From assembly GCF_001457695.1 (NCBI RefSeq), contig NZ_LN831025.1, forward strand, positions 682,001 through 746,000: a stretch of 64,000 bases of DNA, read 5' to 3'. The stretch comes from Campylobacter jejuni. GTDB taxonomy: Bacteria > Campylobacterota > Campylobacteria > Campylobacterales > Campylobacteraceae. A model generated the notes under the pieces. That model worked only from the letters and a program-made list of their open reading frames with translations. It searched no databases and was not told where the DNA came from. Both the position numbers and the translations under genes were made by a program. Every line of letters starts with the position of its first letter. Position 1 is the first letter of the stretch. Shown here in pieces: positions 50,564-59,928 of the stretch.

Positions 50564-50586
50564 TCCTTATAAAAATTTGCTAAAAT

Positions 50587-50592
50587 TATACT
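50587..50592 (+). promoter_or_regulatory. -10 element very close to the next start codon
   Basis: TATACT ends 6 bases before the ATG at 50599. Transcription would be expected to start at or within the start codon, giving a leaderless message, unless translation starts further inside. Confidence 0.45.
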
Positions 50593-50598
50593 ATAAAA

Positions 50599-51477
50599 AT
50601 GCTTTATAAAAGGAAAAATATAAAATTTAAGAACTTTGTAGATTTGCATAAGAATTTGTCTTTAAGTAAGCTTTTTGATTTTTATAGTGTGTTTGAAGGT
50701 TTTGAAAAATTAAACATTTTAAATTTTGAAGACGATGTATTTACAAATATAGAGCGAATTTTGCTTGATGATTATCTAAAAATTAAAAGTTATTTCGCCT
50801 TGGATGAAACAAGTTCTTATGCTCTTACTTTGCTAGCTAAAAACAATCGCAAGCGTTTTTCTATCAATAGAAAAATTCAGCATTTTAAAGCTTTATCTAC
50901 ACTTAAATATCTTTTAGAAACAGGTATAATAAAACTTGAGTATAGTAAGGAAGCTAAAAAAATAAAAGATAAAAGACAAAAAATCAAAAAAGAACTAAGA
51001 TCTTATGTTGTCCAAGATAAGATTATATTTGGCAACCATTTTACTCGTTTCTTTTTTTATTTTTTAAAGCCCAATGAAAAGCTTATTTTGCAAAATCGTT
51101 ATAAAGAAGTTTTAGAATGCATTAAGGAAAAATTTGAGCTTTATCAAAGTTTTTGTTTTGAGCAACTTTCTAGAGAATTGCTTGAGAAAAAATTCAATAT
51201 CAATGGAGTGCAAAGCTACTGGGATAAGAATTTAGAACTTGATCTTTATTATCAAGATGAAAATTTGTGTTTTGTCGGAGAAGTTAAATTTAAAAATAAA
51301 AAAATTTGTAAAAATATTTTAAATCTTTTAAAATCAAAAGCAAAGTCTTTAAATTTGGCTCCAAATTATTACATTATAATCTCAAAAAATGGTTTTAGCA
51401 AGGAATTTGATAAAATATGCGAACAGAATTTGCTTTTACTTGATTTGAATGATTTTAAGATTTTATTAGAGGAATGA
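50599..51477 (+). CDS. Hypothetical protein, nuclease-like C-terminus
   Basis: A 292-residue protein with no signal peptide. The helical first two thirds resemble ATPase-associated DNA-binding modules only vaguely. The C-terminal part has LDLYYQDENLCFVGEVKFKNKK (about 212-233), a D-x(9-13)-E-x-K pattern compatible with a PD-(D/E)XK nuclease-type fold (Asp 212 region, E226-V-K). The start at ATG 50599 lacks a ribosome site; AAAGGA at 50608 lies inside the frame. It precedes flgS by 3 bases. Confidence 0.7.
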   Translation: MLYKRKNIKFKNFVDLHKNLSLSKLFDFYSVFEGFEKLNILNFEDDVFTNIERILLDDYLKIKSYFALDETSSYALTLLAKNNRKRFSINRKIQHFKALSTLKYLLETGIIKLEYSKEAKKIKDKRQKIKKELRSYVVQDKIIFGNHFTRFFFYFLKPNEKLILQNRYKEVLECIKEKFELYQSFCFEQLSRELLEKKFNINGVQSYWDKNLELDLYYQDENLCFVGEVKFKNKKICKNILNLLKSKAKSLNLAPNYYIIISKNGFSKEFDKICEQNLLLLDLNDFKILLEE

Positions 51478-51480
51478 TAA

Positions 51481-52500
51481 ATGAATGAAAGTATTTTAAA
51501 AAGTTTAGACTCAAATGAAAAAGAAACCCTACAAAAAGGCTTAGAAAGTCTTATAGAACAAACTTATGTAATAGAAAATGAATACAAAACTTTAAATGAA
51601 AACTATAATTCCTTACGTGCAATGGTTGATGAGATTATAGAGGTATTGCCTAGTGCACTTTGGATTTTAGATAAAGAAAAAAATATTATTTTACAAAATC
51701 AAGAAGCCTTGAAAAATCCAAAATTACTTAGTATCATTAGTCTTGATAAAATTCGCGATGAGCTTGAATTTGAAGGTAGGTTTTATGCGGTAAAAATCAT
51801 AGCACATAATGAAAAAACTATAGTTTCAGCTACAGATATTAGCGATGAAAAACGCAATGAAAGGCTTGCAAGCATGGGTAGTGTAGCGGCTCATTTGGCA
51901 CATGAGATAAGAAATCCTATTGGATCTATATCTTTGCTTGCTTCAACTCTTTTTGCTCGTAGTGAGCTTAAAAATAAGCATATAGTTCTTGAAATCCAAA
52001 AGGCTATTGCTAGAGTAGAGCGTATCGTAAATTCAACTTTACTTTTTACTAAGGGTGTGCACATCAATGCTTTAAATTTTAATCTTTTAGAGTTAAAAGA
52101 AGAGTGTGAAAGTGCCATTAACTCTTATAATTTCACTTCTCAAATAGACTTTGAAATATCTTTTTTGGATAAGCAGATTTGTGCTGATAAAGCTCTTCTT
52201 GGTTTGGTTTTGCAAAATTTGATTTATAATGCTATTGATGCGATAGAAGAAAGCGAATGTGAAAAGCCTATGATTAAAATTTTAGCAAGTTGTGATAATG
52301 AAAAAATATGCATCAGAGTGTATGATAATGGTTGTGAAATAAAAGATGAGAAATTGGTTTTTGAAGCTTTTAAAACAACAAAACTTAAAGGCAATGGGCT
52401 TGGCTTGTCTCTTTCTAAAGAAATCATAAACGCCCATAAGGGAGAGTTAAGTTTTCAAAGCGATCCTAAGAATTTTTATTTTACCTTACCTTTGGTGTGA
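51481..52500 (+). CDS. flgS: Flagellar two-component sensor kinase FlgS
   Basis: A 339-residue cytoplasmic histidine kinase that phosphorylates FlgR to activate sigma-54 flagellar genes. The phosphorylated His141 is in LAHEIRNPIGSIS. The catalytic domain has N box LIYNAIDAIEES near 247, DNG near 279 and GLGLSLSKEII near 307. No membrane segment is seen, as in C. jejuni FlgS, where the signal is the flagellar export apparatus. flgS is reported to phase-vary through A/T tracts; several A runs are present, and the frame is open here. Confidence 0.94.
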   Translation: MNESILKSLDSNEKETLQKGLESLIEQTYVIENEYKTLNENYNSLRAMVDEIIEVLPSALWILDKEKNIILQNQEALKNPKLLSIISLDKIRDELEFEGRFYAVKIIAHNEKTIVSATDISDEKRNERLASMGSVAAHLAHEIRNPIGSISLLASTLFARSELKNKHIVLEIQKAIARVERIVNSTLLFTKGVHINALNFNLLELKEECESAINSYNFTSQIDFEISFLDKQICADKALLGLVLQNLIYNAIDAIEESECEKPMIKILASCDNEKICIRVYDNGCEIKDEKLVFEAFKTTKLKGNGLGLSLSKEIINAHKGELSFQSDPKNFYFTLPLV

Positions 52501-52526
52501 TAAATATTTTCTTTTCACCCCAAAAC

Positions 52527-52540
52527 GGAACAGATTTTGC
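52527..52540 (+). promoter_or_regulatory. Sigma-54 (RpoN) promoter
   Basis: GGAACAGATTTTGC followed by TT gives GG-N10-GC and matches the Campylobacter flagellar sigma-54 consensus GGAAC-N5-TTGCTT. The expected start of transcription is near 52552, about 47 bases before the next gene. The site directly follows flgS, whose product activates this class of promoters. Confidence 0.85.
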
Positions 52541-52598
52541 TTATATTATTTTAATATATTTAGGTTGAAGGCAGAAAAATCTAAATTAAGGAATTAAT

Positions 52599-53906
52599 AT
52601 GAGTATCTTTAGCATCAATGATAACTCAAACTACGGCTCTATACTTTCACAAGCAAAAGCCAATAAAGAAAGTAAAGAAAATTCTAAAATAAGTTTTGCT
52701 AATGCTTTTTTAAAACAAAATGCTAGTAAATTAAATGAAATTCAAAATGCAAATTCACAAACTCTAGCAAGAAGTGAAGTATTAAATTCTACTAATATAT
52801 CAAATACTAGCAATAATACTAATTTTAGTATAAGTAGTAAAACAAGTTCTCCCAACTATGATATATCAAGTGAGTTTAAAAACTCTATTTATACTCTAAA
52901 ATACAAACAAGCAGATATAAGCACTTCTACCAATACAGCCTATGGTTATAGTGTAGATAAAGATGGTTATATGGGAAGTGATTTTAATAAGGCTGCAGGA
53001 TTACCAAAAGATTTTAAGATACATAAATCTACTTTGGATGAGATTAAAAAAGCTGCCGAAAATGATCCTGTTGTTTCAAGTACAAAAGAATACTTAGGCG
53101 TAAGCGAGTATTATACTAATATCGATATGGCTGAAACCATAAAACAATATTATAATCTTTTTTCTAATGCTTTAGGTCAAAGTTTTCCAAATGATAAAAC
53201 AAGTTTTAGCCAAGCAGATATAAATTCTATGCCTAAGGGAATTAGTGAATTATCATCTGATAAAACTATAGGTATTATGCCGAAAAATTATGATAAGCTA
53301 ACAATAGCAAACTATTATAATACACAAGAACGATATAATGAAGCAGAACAATTAGGAATGTTTGGGCATGTTAACATAGGCTTACAACCATTAAATTTCA
53401 CTCCGCAAAGTATGCAAACTCAAAATTTAGATAAAGACACTGCAATAGATACTTTTAATCCTGATATGTCAGTTTATCCACAAAATGAAGATGGAAGTTA
53501 CTCTAAAGAGGCTTTGTTTATGAGTTTTTTAAAATCAACGGGTGTATCGCCAAGAGAAGGTAGTGCAACATTAAATCCTATAGCTAAGTCTTATGCTGAA
53601 GCTATGGCCAAAGAAAGCTTTGATGGATCATTAACTTCCTTAGATGACATCATGACAGGCAAAGTTGATTTTGCAAGTTTATTAAAAGGTTATGCACAAG
53701 ATGGCTGGCTTGATGCAGATATATATGCAATGGAAAAAGGGGTTGCTTGGCAAAATACAAGTATAGGTTATGGTGGAGCTTGGTTTGATAGAGAATTTAA
53801 TCAAGCAAAAGCTAATGGCTGGAAAGCAAGTAATGAAAGTATAAATTCTTTTGTAAATAATATAATGGATAGACTTAATAATCTTATAGGGCAGACTAGG
53901 GTTTAA
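52599..53906 (+). CDS. Hypothetical protein, predicted flagellar/RpoN regulon member
   Basis: A 435-residue protein without a signal peptide. Residues 1-110 are low-complexity and Asn/Ser-rich (NSTNISNTSNNTNFSISSKT), similar to disordered export regions of flagellar hook-related proteins. A DKDG-type acidic loop (VDKDGYMGSDF, 119-129) resembles a degenerate calcium loop. The C-terminal half is helical and acidic. It stands alone behind a sigma-54 promoter and before a hairpin. Function unknown; a role in or secretion through the flagellum is inferred from regulation. Confidence 0.85.
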   Translation: MSIFSINDNSNYGSILSQAKANKESKENSKISFANAFLKQNASKLNEIQNANSQTLARSEVLNSTNISNTSNNTNFSISSKTSSPNYDISSEFKNSIYTLKYKQADISTSTNTAYGYSVDKDGYMGSDFNKAAGLPKDFKIHKSTLDEIKKAAENDPVVSSTKEYLGVSEYYTNIDMAETIKQYYNLFSNALGQSFPNDKTSFSQADINSMPKGISELSSDKTIGIMPKNYDKLTIANYYNTQERYNEAEQLGMFGHVNIGLQPLNFTPQSMQTQNLDKDTAIDTFNPDMSVYPQNEDGSYSKEALFMSFLKSTGVSPREGSATLNPIAKSYAEAMAKESFDGSLTSLDDIMTGKVDFASLLKGYAQDGWLDADIYAMEKGVAWQNTSIGYGGAWFDREFNQAKANGWKASNESINSFVNNIMDRLNNLIGQTRV

Positions 53907-53908
53907 AG

Positions 53909-53957
53909 AAGTATTTGCACGAAGTCAAATTGAAAATGATGACATTTGCAAATACTT
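53909..53957. terminator. Hairpin between the RpoN-dependent gene and murF
   Basis: An 11-bp perfect stem (AAGTATTTGCA at 53909-53919 with TGCAAATACTT at 53947-53957) with a 27-base loop, 2 bases after the stop codon and 7 bases before the end of the convergent murF. It may terminate both directions, although the T tail is poor and the loop is long. Confidence 0.5.
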
Positions 53958-53964
53958 ATGCGAA

Positions 53965-55392
53965 TCACATAAAGCTAGGTGCATCGTTTGAAAAGAGTAT
54001 TAAATCTCCGTGTTTTGTTTCTTTAGCTAGAGTTTGAACTAGCTGACTCTTTTCTTTAAGTATAATGGTTTTTATTTTTAACTCTTTTTTGAAAATTTCA
54101 GCATTGATTTGTGCACTAATGATAGCAAGATCAAAACACTCATTGATGATTTTAGCAAGTTTTATATTTTCTTCTTCGCTTACTTCCACTATACCAGGAC
54201 TTACTAAAACTTTGCGTCCTTTATAGCTTTTACAAAGTTTATAGCTTGTGCTCATACCTTTAAAATTTCCATTAAAACCATCATCTATAATAAATTTAGG
54301 CTCTCTTGAAAGCACTTGCAAGCGATGTTCTACGGAGTTTATATTTAAAACTTGCTTTTGAATTTTTTCTAGTTTTATGCCAAGATAATGAGCACAAAGT
54401 ATACAAACACAAAGATTTTGCGCATTAAAATCCCCTAAAATTTGACTTTTAAAATCATAGGATTTATTTTCTATATCGATTTTAAATTCTAAACCTTCAA
54501 GACTTGAATGAATAAGACTTAATTTATCATCATAAAGGTTGATGAGCTTATCTTCTTCTTTTTGGGTGCTAGAGTGTAAAAAAGCCTTTTCTAGTCTTTT
54601 GGAATTTAAGGCTTCAAGTTTGGTTGAGCGGATATTTTCAACACTTTTAAAATACTCTAAATGTGCATTGCCTATCTCTCCTACTATGCTGATGTGAGGT
54701 TGTAAAAAACGCGTGATTTCATCAATATCGCCTTTAAGTCTAGCACCTGCTTCAGCTATGTAAATTTGAGTATCTTGGCTTAAATTGGTGTTGATATCAG
54801 CAACTATGCCTAGCAAGGTATTGACAGAGCGTGGTGTTTTGTAGCTTTTAAAGTCATCTTTTAAAAGTTCGTATAAAAAATTTTTAATACTTGTTTTTCC
54901 AAAACTTGCGGTAATGAGTATGATTTTTAAATTTTCATTGGCTCTTAGTTTGGCTTTGGCTTGTTTTTTATAATATAAATTTGTAAAAAACTCATAAATT
55001 TTAAGACTAAATAAAGCAAAAGGAAGGCTAAAAAGATTAAAAAGAAAAGAAAAACGCAAAGCAAGGATAGCAAAAATAGCATTATAAACAAAAACAAAAA
55101 CAAAAAACCATTTAACCTTACTTGTAAAAACAAGCTTTTTATCTATACCTTTGTTCCAAAAATACAAAATCGGAGTATGGATCAATGCAAAATATGCCAA
55201 AGAGTATAAAGGAAAAGCTAAGAATAAAAAATAAGGAATAAATAAAAAATACAAATGCCACAAAGGTTTATGATAATGAAAAAACACGCGTTTAAATTTA
55301 TAAGAATACCATTGTAAAGCACTCATAAGATAAAAAGCTATACAAAAATTAAAAAATAAAGAATTGATAAAATAAAGAGTATTGACAAGCAT
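53965..55392 (-). CDS. murF: MurF-type Mur ligase with N-terminal membrane domain
   Basis: A 475-residue ligase expected to add D-Ala-D-Ala to UDP-MurNAc-tripeptide. Residues 1-140 are strongly hydrophobic with about four membrane segments, in place of the usual UDP-MurNAc-peptide-binding domain of MurF. The ATP site TASFGKTS is at 161-168, followed by the Mur ligase landmarks YIAEAGARLKGDI near 205, VGEIGNAHLEYF near 233 and SVEHRLQVL near 355, and a C-terminal Mur domain with DDGFNGN near 371. ddl, which supplies D-Ala-D-Ala, lies two genes upstream. The next gene starts 1 base away. Confidence 0.85.
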   Translation of the reverse strand: MLVNTLYFINSLFFNFCIAFYLMSALQWYSYKFKRVFFHYHKPLWHLYFLFIPYFLFLAFPLYSLAYFALIHTPILYFWNKGIDKKLVFTSKVKWFFVFVFVYNAIFAILALRFSFLFNLFSLPFALFSLKIYEFFTNLYYKKQAKAKLRANENLKIILITASFGKTSIKNFLYELLKDDFKSYKTPRSVNTLLGIVADINTNLSQDTQIYIAEAGARLKGDIDEITRFLQPHISIVGEIGNAHLEYFKSVENIRSTKLEALNSKRLEKAFLHSSTQKEEDKLINLYDDKLSLIHSSLEGLEFKIDIENKSYDFKSQILGDFNAQNLCVCILCAHYLGIKLEKIQKQVLNINSVEHRLQVLSREPKFIIDDGFNGNFKGMSTSYKLCKSYKGRKVLVSPGIVEVSEEENIKLAKIINECFDLAIISAQINAEIFKKELKIKTIILKEKSQLVQTLAKETKHGDLILFSNDAPSFM

Positions 55393-56112
55393 TTAAATTT
55401 CCTTAATTTTTTGAGCTATGAAAGCAGAATGTTTTAAAAAGAAAAAATGATCTCCCTCTAAAGGATAAAAAGTGCTATTTTTTAAAAATTGATGCATTTT
55501 TTCACCACAATACAAAGGCGTAGATTCATCGCTTTTCCCCCAAAAAACCAAGCTTTTAGCCTTTTGCTTGGCAAAAATTTCACTAAAATCCTCATCAACA
55601 ACCCTTTTAAAGGTTTCATACATCATAGGACTAAGATTTGCTCCATCTTTACTAGCAAAATAGCGATAAAATTTTCCCAAACCAAAGAGTTTTAAAATTT
55701 TAAAAATACGGATTTTAAAACGCACTTTTGGGGATTTTTTAGCCAAAATTCCCGCACTTGAAAGTAAGATTAGAGTGTCTTTTTCTTTTGCGAGTAGGGT
55801 ACTTACTTTTCCACCAAAAGAATGCCCCATGAAAAAACAGACATTGAGTTTTTTTTGTTTTAAAAAAAGTTCTGTGATATTGGCGTAATCTTGAGTGTTT
55901 AAAATTTCTTCCACGCTTGAATTTCCAAAACCCGCCAAATCCATATAAATTTGACAAAAATCTTTTAAAAAAGGACAAAAACTTTGCTTCATAAGTTCTT
56001 TATTAGCTCCCCAGCCGTGTAAGATAAGTATTTGCGGTAAGGAAAGATCGCCTAAAATTTCATAAGAAATTTGATAAGTTTTGTTTTTATAAGAAAGTTG
56101 AGTTTGAGCCAT
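55393..56112 (-). CDS. Alpha/beta hydrolase
   Basis: A 239-residue cytoplasmic hydrolase. The oxyanion region is LHGWGANKELM (31-41); the nucleophile elbow is MGHSFGGK with Ser98; the acid is probably in FWGKSDESTPL near 190; the catalytic His lies in EGDHFFFLKH near 220. The closest well-known relatives are BioH/YbfF-type esterases. Lies between the antitoxin-like gene and murF in one transcription unit. Substrate unknown. Confidence 0.88.
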   Translation of the reverse strand: MAQTQLSYKNKTYQISYEILGDLSLPQILILHGWGANKELMKQSFCPFLKDFCQIYMDLAGFGNSSVEEILNTQDYANITELFLKQKKLNVCFFMGHSFGGKVSTLLAKEKDTLILLSSAGILAKKSPKVRFKIRIFKILKLFGLGKFYRYFASKDGANLSPMMYETFKRVVDEDFSEIFAKQKAKSLVFWGKSDESTPLYCGEKMHQFLKNSTFYPLEGDHFFFLKHSAFIAQKIKEI

Positions 56113-56113
56113 T

Positions 56114-56329
56114 TTAAGCCTTTTGATTTTTGTAGATATTTTCTAAAAGTTGCATGGCATTTTGTAAGCGTTCAAATTCTTTCATACTAAGCATTACAGC
56201 TTCAAATTTGTTATTTTTTAAAATAACTATTTTTCCACTTTCACTTTTTTTGAGTTTTTCCATAATGGGGCTAAAATTTCTTACCACCTCGGTGGCAGTG
56301 TAAATTTCATCTTGTTTAAAAGAGAGCAT
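56114..56329 (-). CDS. Orphan Phd/YefM-like antitoxin
   Basis: A 71-residue protein matching the Phd/YefM fold: IYTATEVVRNFSPIMEKLKKSESGKIVILKNNKFEAVML (about 10-47), then a Glu/Asn-rich C-terminal helix that in antitoxins wraps the toxin. No toxin of RelE, YoeB or Doc type is adjacent: the next genes are a hydrolase and murF. A 15-bp inverted repeat lies 11 bases before its start. It may regulate itself and the following genes. ATG follows AGGAAG. Confidence 0.85.
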   Translation of the reverse strand: MLSFKQDEIYTATEVVRNFSPIMEKLKKSESGKIVILKNNKFEAVMLSMKEFERLQNAMQLLENIYKNQKA

Positions 56330-56339
56330 TTTTCTTCCT

Positions 56340-56377
56340 AAAATACGCTAAATTTTATGTATAATTTAGCGTATTTT
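56340..56377. promoter_or_regulatory. 15-bp inverted repeat upstream of the antitoxin-like gene
   Basis: AAAATACGCTAAATT (56340-56354) is the perfect reverse complement of 56363-56377, with an 8-base loop. It fills the ddl-antitoxin gap and ends just before the ribosome site. It can be a terminator of ddl, or a dyad operator for the antitoxin-like regulator; both could apply. Confidence 0.6.
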
Positions 56378-56388
56378 GACTTAAAAGC

Positions 56389-57429
56389 TTATAATTTTCC
56401 TTTTTGTCCGTTGATGGAGTGAAGGAAGTTGTAGTTGATTTTTATCATTTTTTCAAGTGAAATTTGATCAGCTAAAGCGTTTAAAGTGGTATTAAAATCT
56501 TTAAAAAGATAATTAGCCAAAGAACCAGGATTTGGGTTGATTTCATTTAAATATGTTTCATTATCCAGTATAAAAAAATCGCAGCGTATTAAAGCACCTT
56601 TAAACAAAGGATTGTAGATCTTTTTAAAACTGTCTTCGAGTTTTTCTTTTAATTCTTCGCTTAAATCCGCTTCTATAAGCTCATTGTGTCCTGAAAAGCT
56701 AAGATATTTTTGTTCAAAGTCTAAAAATTCTTTTTTCTTTGGCTCTTCTATGATGGAAAAAACAAACTCATCATTGATCATACATCCTGCAAGATTGTAT
56801 TCTTTGATATTGTTTTTAAATTCTTCCACTACAAGATCATTATCAAATTCAAAACCCACATCTTTGGCGTATTCTAAATCTTTTTCATCTTTTACTATAC
56901 TAATACCTATGCTACTTCCAAGTCTTGCAGGTTTGATAATGCAAGGAAAATTAAGCTTTTCTTTAGAGTTTTGATTTTTTCTTAGCATGGTATAATCAAG
57001 TGTTTTTACTCCAACGCTTTTGGCATAAAGTTTGGTAAGTTCTTTGTTGAAAGATAATATACTAGCTTCAAGCCTAGGTCCTATAAATTTAATAGAATAA
57101 AACTCAAATAAAGCCGCAATTTTTCCATCTTCTCCATCTCTACCATGGATAAGATTGATCACGCATTCGCACTCTAGTTTATTTTCTTTTAAAAAGCCTT
57201 TGCTAAAAAAACCTCCTTGTTTGATGAAAAGTTCTTTTTCTTTTTTATAAGCTTTGGTGCTAAAAGTTTTAGAATTCATTTTTTCACTTGGGATATGATA
57301 AAATCTTCTTTCTTCATCACAAAAAATAAATTCTAAATTTTGATTGATAACTTTTTTAAGTACTACAGCACTTACTATACTGATCTCATGTTCATAAGAA
57401 TTTCCGCCAAAAAGTATTGCAAATTTCAT
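56389..57429 (-). CDS. ddl: D-alanine--D-alanine ligase
   Basis: A 346-residue ATP-grasp enzyme making the D-Ala-D-Ala dipeptide. The start [21 protein letters not shown] (6-26) is the typical Ddl N-terminus. [20 protein letters not shown] near 160 holds an ATP-binding Lys, and the C-terminal metal site is [23 protein letters not shown] near 280-304. Its product is the substrate of the nearby murF. It lies 9 bases after ruvA in the same direction. Confidence 0.95.
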   Translation of the reverse strand: MKFAILFGGNSYEHEISIVSAVVLKKVINQNLEFIFCDEERRFYHIPSEKMNSKTFSTKAYKKEKELFIKQGGFFSKGFLKENKLECECVINLIHGRDGEDGKIAALFEFYSIKFIGPRLEASILSFNKELTKLYAKSVGVKTLDYTMLRKNQNSKEKLNFPCIIKPARLGSSIGISIVKDEKDLEYAKDVGFEFDNDLVVEEFKNNIKEYNLAGCMINDEFVFSIIEEPKKKEFLDFEQKYLSFSGHNELIEADLSEELKEKLEDSFKKIYNPLFKGALIRCDFFILDNETYLNEINPNPGSLANYLFKDFNTTLNALADQISLEKMIKINYNFLHSINGQKGKL

Positions 57430-57438
57430 TTTATTCCT

Positions 57439-57990
57439 TTATCCTAGTTTTTTAAGAGCTTCTTTGATGAGTTCGCTTGTGCTTGTTGCTTGAGCACTTG
57501 CTAAAACACTTATGATTTTTTCTTGTTTAAAGCCTAGAGTAAGAAGTGCGGCTAAGGCTTCGCTTTTATCATCGCTTACATTTTCAAGTTTGGTTTTTGT
57601 GTCAGAAAGTTCTACTATAATGCGTTTTGCACTTTTTGGACCTATGCCAGGTACTTTTTTAAGCACGCTTTCATCGCCCAAACTTAACGCTTTGTAAAAA
57701 GAATTTACATCAAGACTAGAGCATACCGCCATAGCAGTATTTGCACCCACTCCATTGACTTTTAAAAGCATTTCAAACATTTTTTGTTCATCTTTATCCA
57801 AAAAGCCATAAAATTTATTAGAATCTTCTTTGATGATTTGAGTGATAAAAAACTCATGCTTTTCTTGAGTTTGAATTTTAGCAGAACAAAAAAGCGAAAT
57901 AAATATCCCATAGCTTAAACCACTAGCGCATTTAACAATGATAAAAGTAGGTTCTTTTTTTGTGATTATTCCTTCGATGCCGACAACCAT
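57439..57990 (-). CDS. ruvA: Holliday junction branch-migration protein RuvA
   Basis: A 183-residue DNA-binding subunit of the RuvAB motor. The N-terminal OB domain (1-62, [19 protein letters not shown]) is followed by helix-hairpin-helix motifs [15 protein letters not shown] near 73 and [19 protein letters not shown] near 110. The C-terminal RuvB-binding domain ends with [12 protein letters not shown]. It overlaps the upstream fapA gene by 25 bases. Confidence 0.95.
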   Translation of the reverse strand: MVVGIEGIITKKEPTFIIVKCASGLSYGIFISLFCSAKIQTQEKHEFFITQIIKEDSNKFYGFLDKDEQKMFEMLLKVNGVGANTAMAVCSSLDVNSFYKALSLGDESVLKKVPGIGPKSAKRIIVELSDTKTKLENVSDDKSEALAALLTLGFKQEKIISVLASAQATSTSELIKEALKKLG

Positions 57991-59825
57991 GCTATATCCT
58001 TTTCTTTATAATCTAATTTTTTATGTATTTCTATACTTTCTTGGTTGTTTTGTATGACTTTTTTAATGCCTATGAATTTAGCACTTTCATTAACAAATGA
58101 AGAGTAAAAAACATCTTCTTTAGGCTCTAGAAGTGAAAATTTGATCTCATTCATATCAGTCCATTTGCCGCTTTTATTTATAAAAGTTGCTTCAAAAAGC
58201 ATTTTTTGCAAATTGATTAATTCTAATTGTAAAGATTTTTTGCGTTCAAGAAGTTCTTTTTCTTCATTTTGTAATTTATTTAATTCAAGATTTTGTAAAG
58301 AGAAATCTTTTAGGGCTTTTTCGTATTGTACAGGAACATTTTGACCTTGATTTTTAAGTTCTGTTATCTTTTTTTCAATGCTTAAAATTCCATTTTTGCT
58401 TGATAAAATGTATTGTCTTATTTTATTTATTTTATGATTTAACTTAGAAATTTGCTCTCCTAAAATCGCAAATTTTTCATCATAATTTTTATCAAGAGTT
58501 TTAATTTTAGCATGAAATTTATTATTATCCCCGTTGATGTGTTCTATTGTGGTGTTTTCAAAAAACACACAAGAATTATTACTTTCTAAATTTTCTATAT
58601 ATATTTTATCAGCTTGTATATTTCCACCTAAACTTTTTTTAATTCTCACTTCTTTGGCTTTGATTGTTCCCCCTTCGAGCAAATCTATATTTAAAATTTC
58701 GGCTTCTGCAAATCCCCTATGAGTTTTTATATAGGCTTGTTTGGCTTGAATTTTGGCTTTAGAGTGTGTAGTGCCTTCAATTTTCATTTTAGTGGCATTA
58801 AGTTGAGTGTTGCTTCCTACGCTTCCGACTACATTTAATTCTTCACATTCTATCCCAACGCCAGAATTTACAGCATCTTCTACTTCTGAAAGAAATTTTA
58901 TATTGATTTTGACATTTTTGTCTAGTCCAGCTCTTATAATCCCTATATTTTTAAAATCTACTCCATGAAAATCTAGTTCATTGGCGATATCAAATTTTTC
59001 ACCATCTTGTACTACATAACCTTTTTTTAAGGCTATATATTCTGTGTATCCATCTTGCTCTACTTGTTTAAAAGCCGAAGAACAAGAAAATTTAACTTTA
59101 TTTTCATTTGCGGCTAAAACTTTTAAGGTGTGTAAATTTAAGTCTTTTCCTTCTTTACCTTGTTTAAATTTGGCGTGTTTTAAAACAACTTCATTTTCAT
59201 CAACAACAATAATACCTGAGCGTTTTTCATCGATAGTGTAGTTTTTGGTTTTTTCTTTATAAGTCAAGATCAGGGATTCGTCTTGACTTTCTATAGGATC
59301 AATACCTTGTGCAACGGTGATTTGTATAGTTTTATTTAAAGGGGTATTTTTATGTTGGTTACAAAAAGACATTAAATTTTTCTTAAAATCAAAAATGCGG
59401 ATACCTATTAAAAATTTAAGTTTCAACATCTTTTTATAAATATTTTGCAAAAGTTCTAGTGCTAGTTTTTCATGAAAGTCTAAATTTGTAAAATCAATTT
59501 GAGCCATTATTTTGGTTAAATTTTTATTCGCAACTAGTTTGACTGCTTGAGATGCTTTGCTTTGGTTTATACCATGGAAAATTTCTATTTTGTATTCTTG
59601 CTTGATTTGAAGATCGTTTTTTAAAAAAATTTCATCTTTATCAAAAAGAGTTAATTCTTTTTCAGAGATTTTTTCCCATTCTAAATCTCCAAAGCGATAT
59701 TGTGTAGAAAATGCCAATAAACTAAAATCAAGCTCATTTAAGCTAAGGTTTGTTCGTGAAGTTACGCTTAAAAGCTCTCGAGCTGGATTTTCTGTATAGG
59801 CAATAATTTTTTCATCCAAAGCCAA
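57966..59825 (-). CDS. fapA: DUF342-family flagellar assembly protein A
   Basis: A 619-residue cytoplasmic protein of the DUF342/FapA family. TTG at 59825 is chosen because AAGGGG lies 6 bases upstream; the frame stays open 14 codons further. The central part is a long parallel beta-helix of short repeats (about 290-440, for example [24 protein letters not shown]), followed by a coiled coil (about 440-570). FapA-like proteins are polar-localisation or flagellum-placement factors in other bacteria; the exact role is inferred. Confidence 0.85.
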   Translation of the reverse strand: MALDEKIIAYTENPARELLSVTSRTNLSLNELDFSLLAFSTQYRFGDLEWEKISEKELTLFDKDEIFLKNDLQIKQEYKIEIFHGINQSKASQAVKLVANKNLTKIMAQIDFTNLDFHEKLALELLQNIYKKMLKLKFLIGIRIFDFKKNLMSFCNQHKNTPLNKTIQITVAQGIDPIESQDESLILTYKEKTKNYTIDEKRSGIIVVDENEVVLKHAKFKQGKEGKDLNLHTLKVLAANENKVKFSCSSAFKQVEQDGYTEYIALKKGYVVQDGEKFDIANELDFHGVDFKNIGIIRAGLDKNVKINIKFLSEVEDAVNSGVGIECEELNVVGSVGSNTQLNATKMKIEGTTHSKAKIQAKQAYIKTHRGFAEAEILNIDLLEGGTIKAKEVRIKKSLGGNIQADKIYIENLESNNSCVFFENTTIEHINGDNNKFHAKIKTLDKNYDEKFAILGEQISKLNHKINKIRQYILSSKNGILSIEKKITELKNQGQNVPVQYEKALKDFSLQNLELNKLQNEEKELLERKKSLQLELINLQKMLFEATFINKSGKWTDMNEIKFSLLEPKEDVFYSSFVNESAKFIGIKKVIQNNQESIEIHKKLDYKEKDIAWLSASKE

Positions 59826-59928
59826 AACTTTCCCCTTGTAAAAAATTAAGAATGTAATTATAGTCAATTTTTAATCAATTTTAGTTAAAATAGTTCTCTT
59901 TATATTTTGAAATTTATGAAAAAATTTA

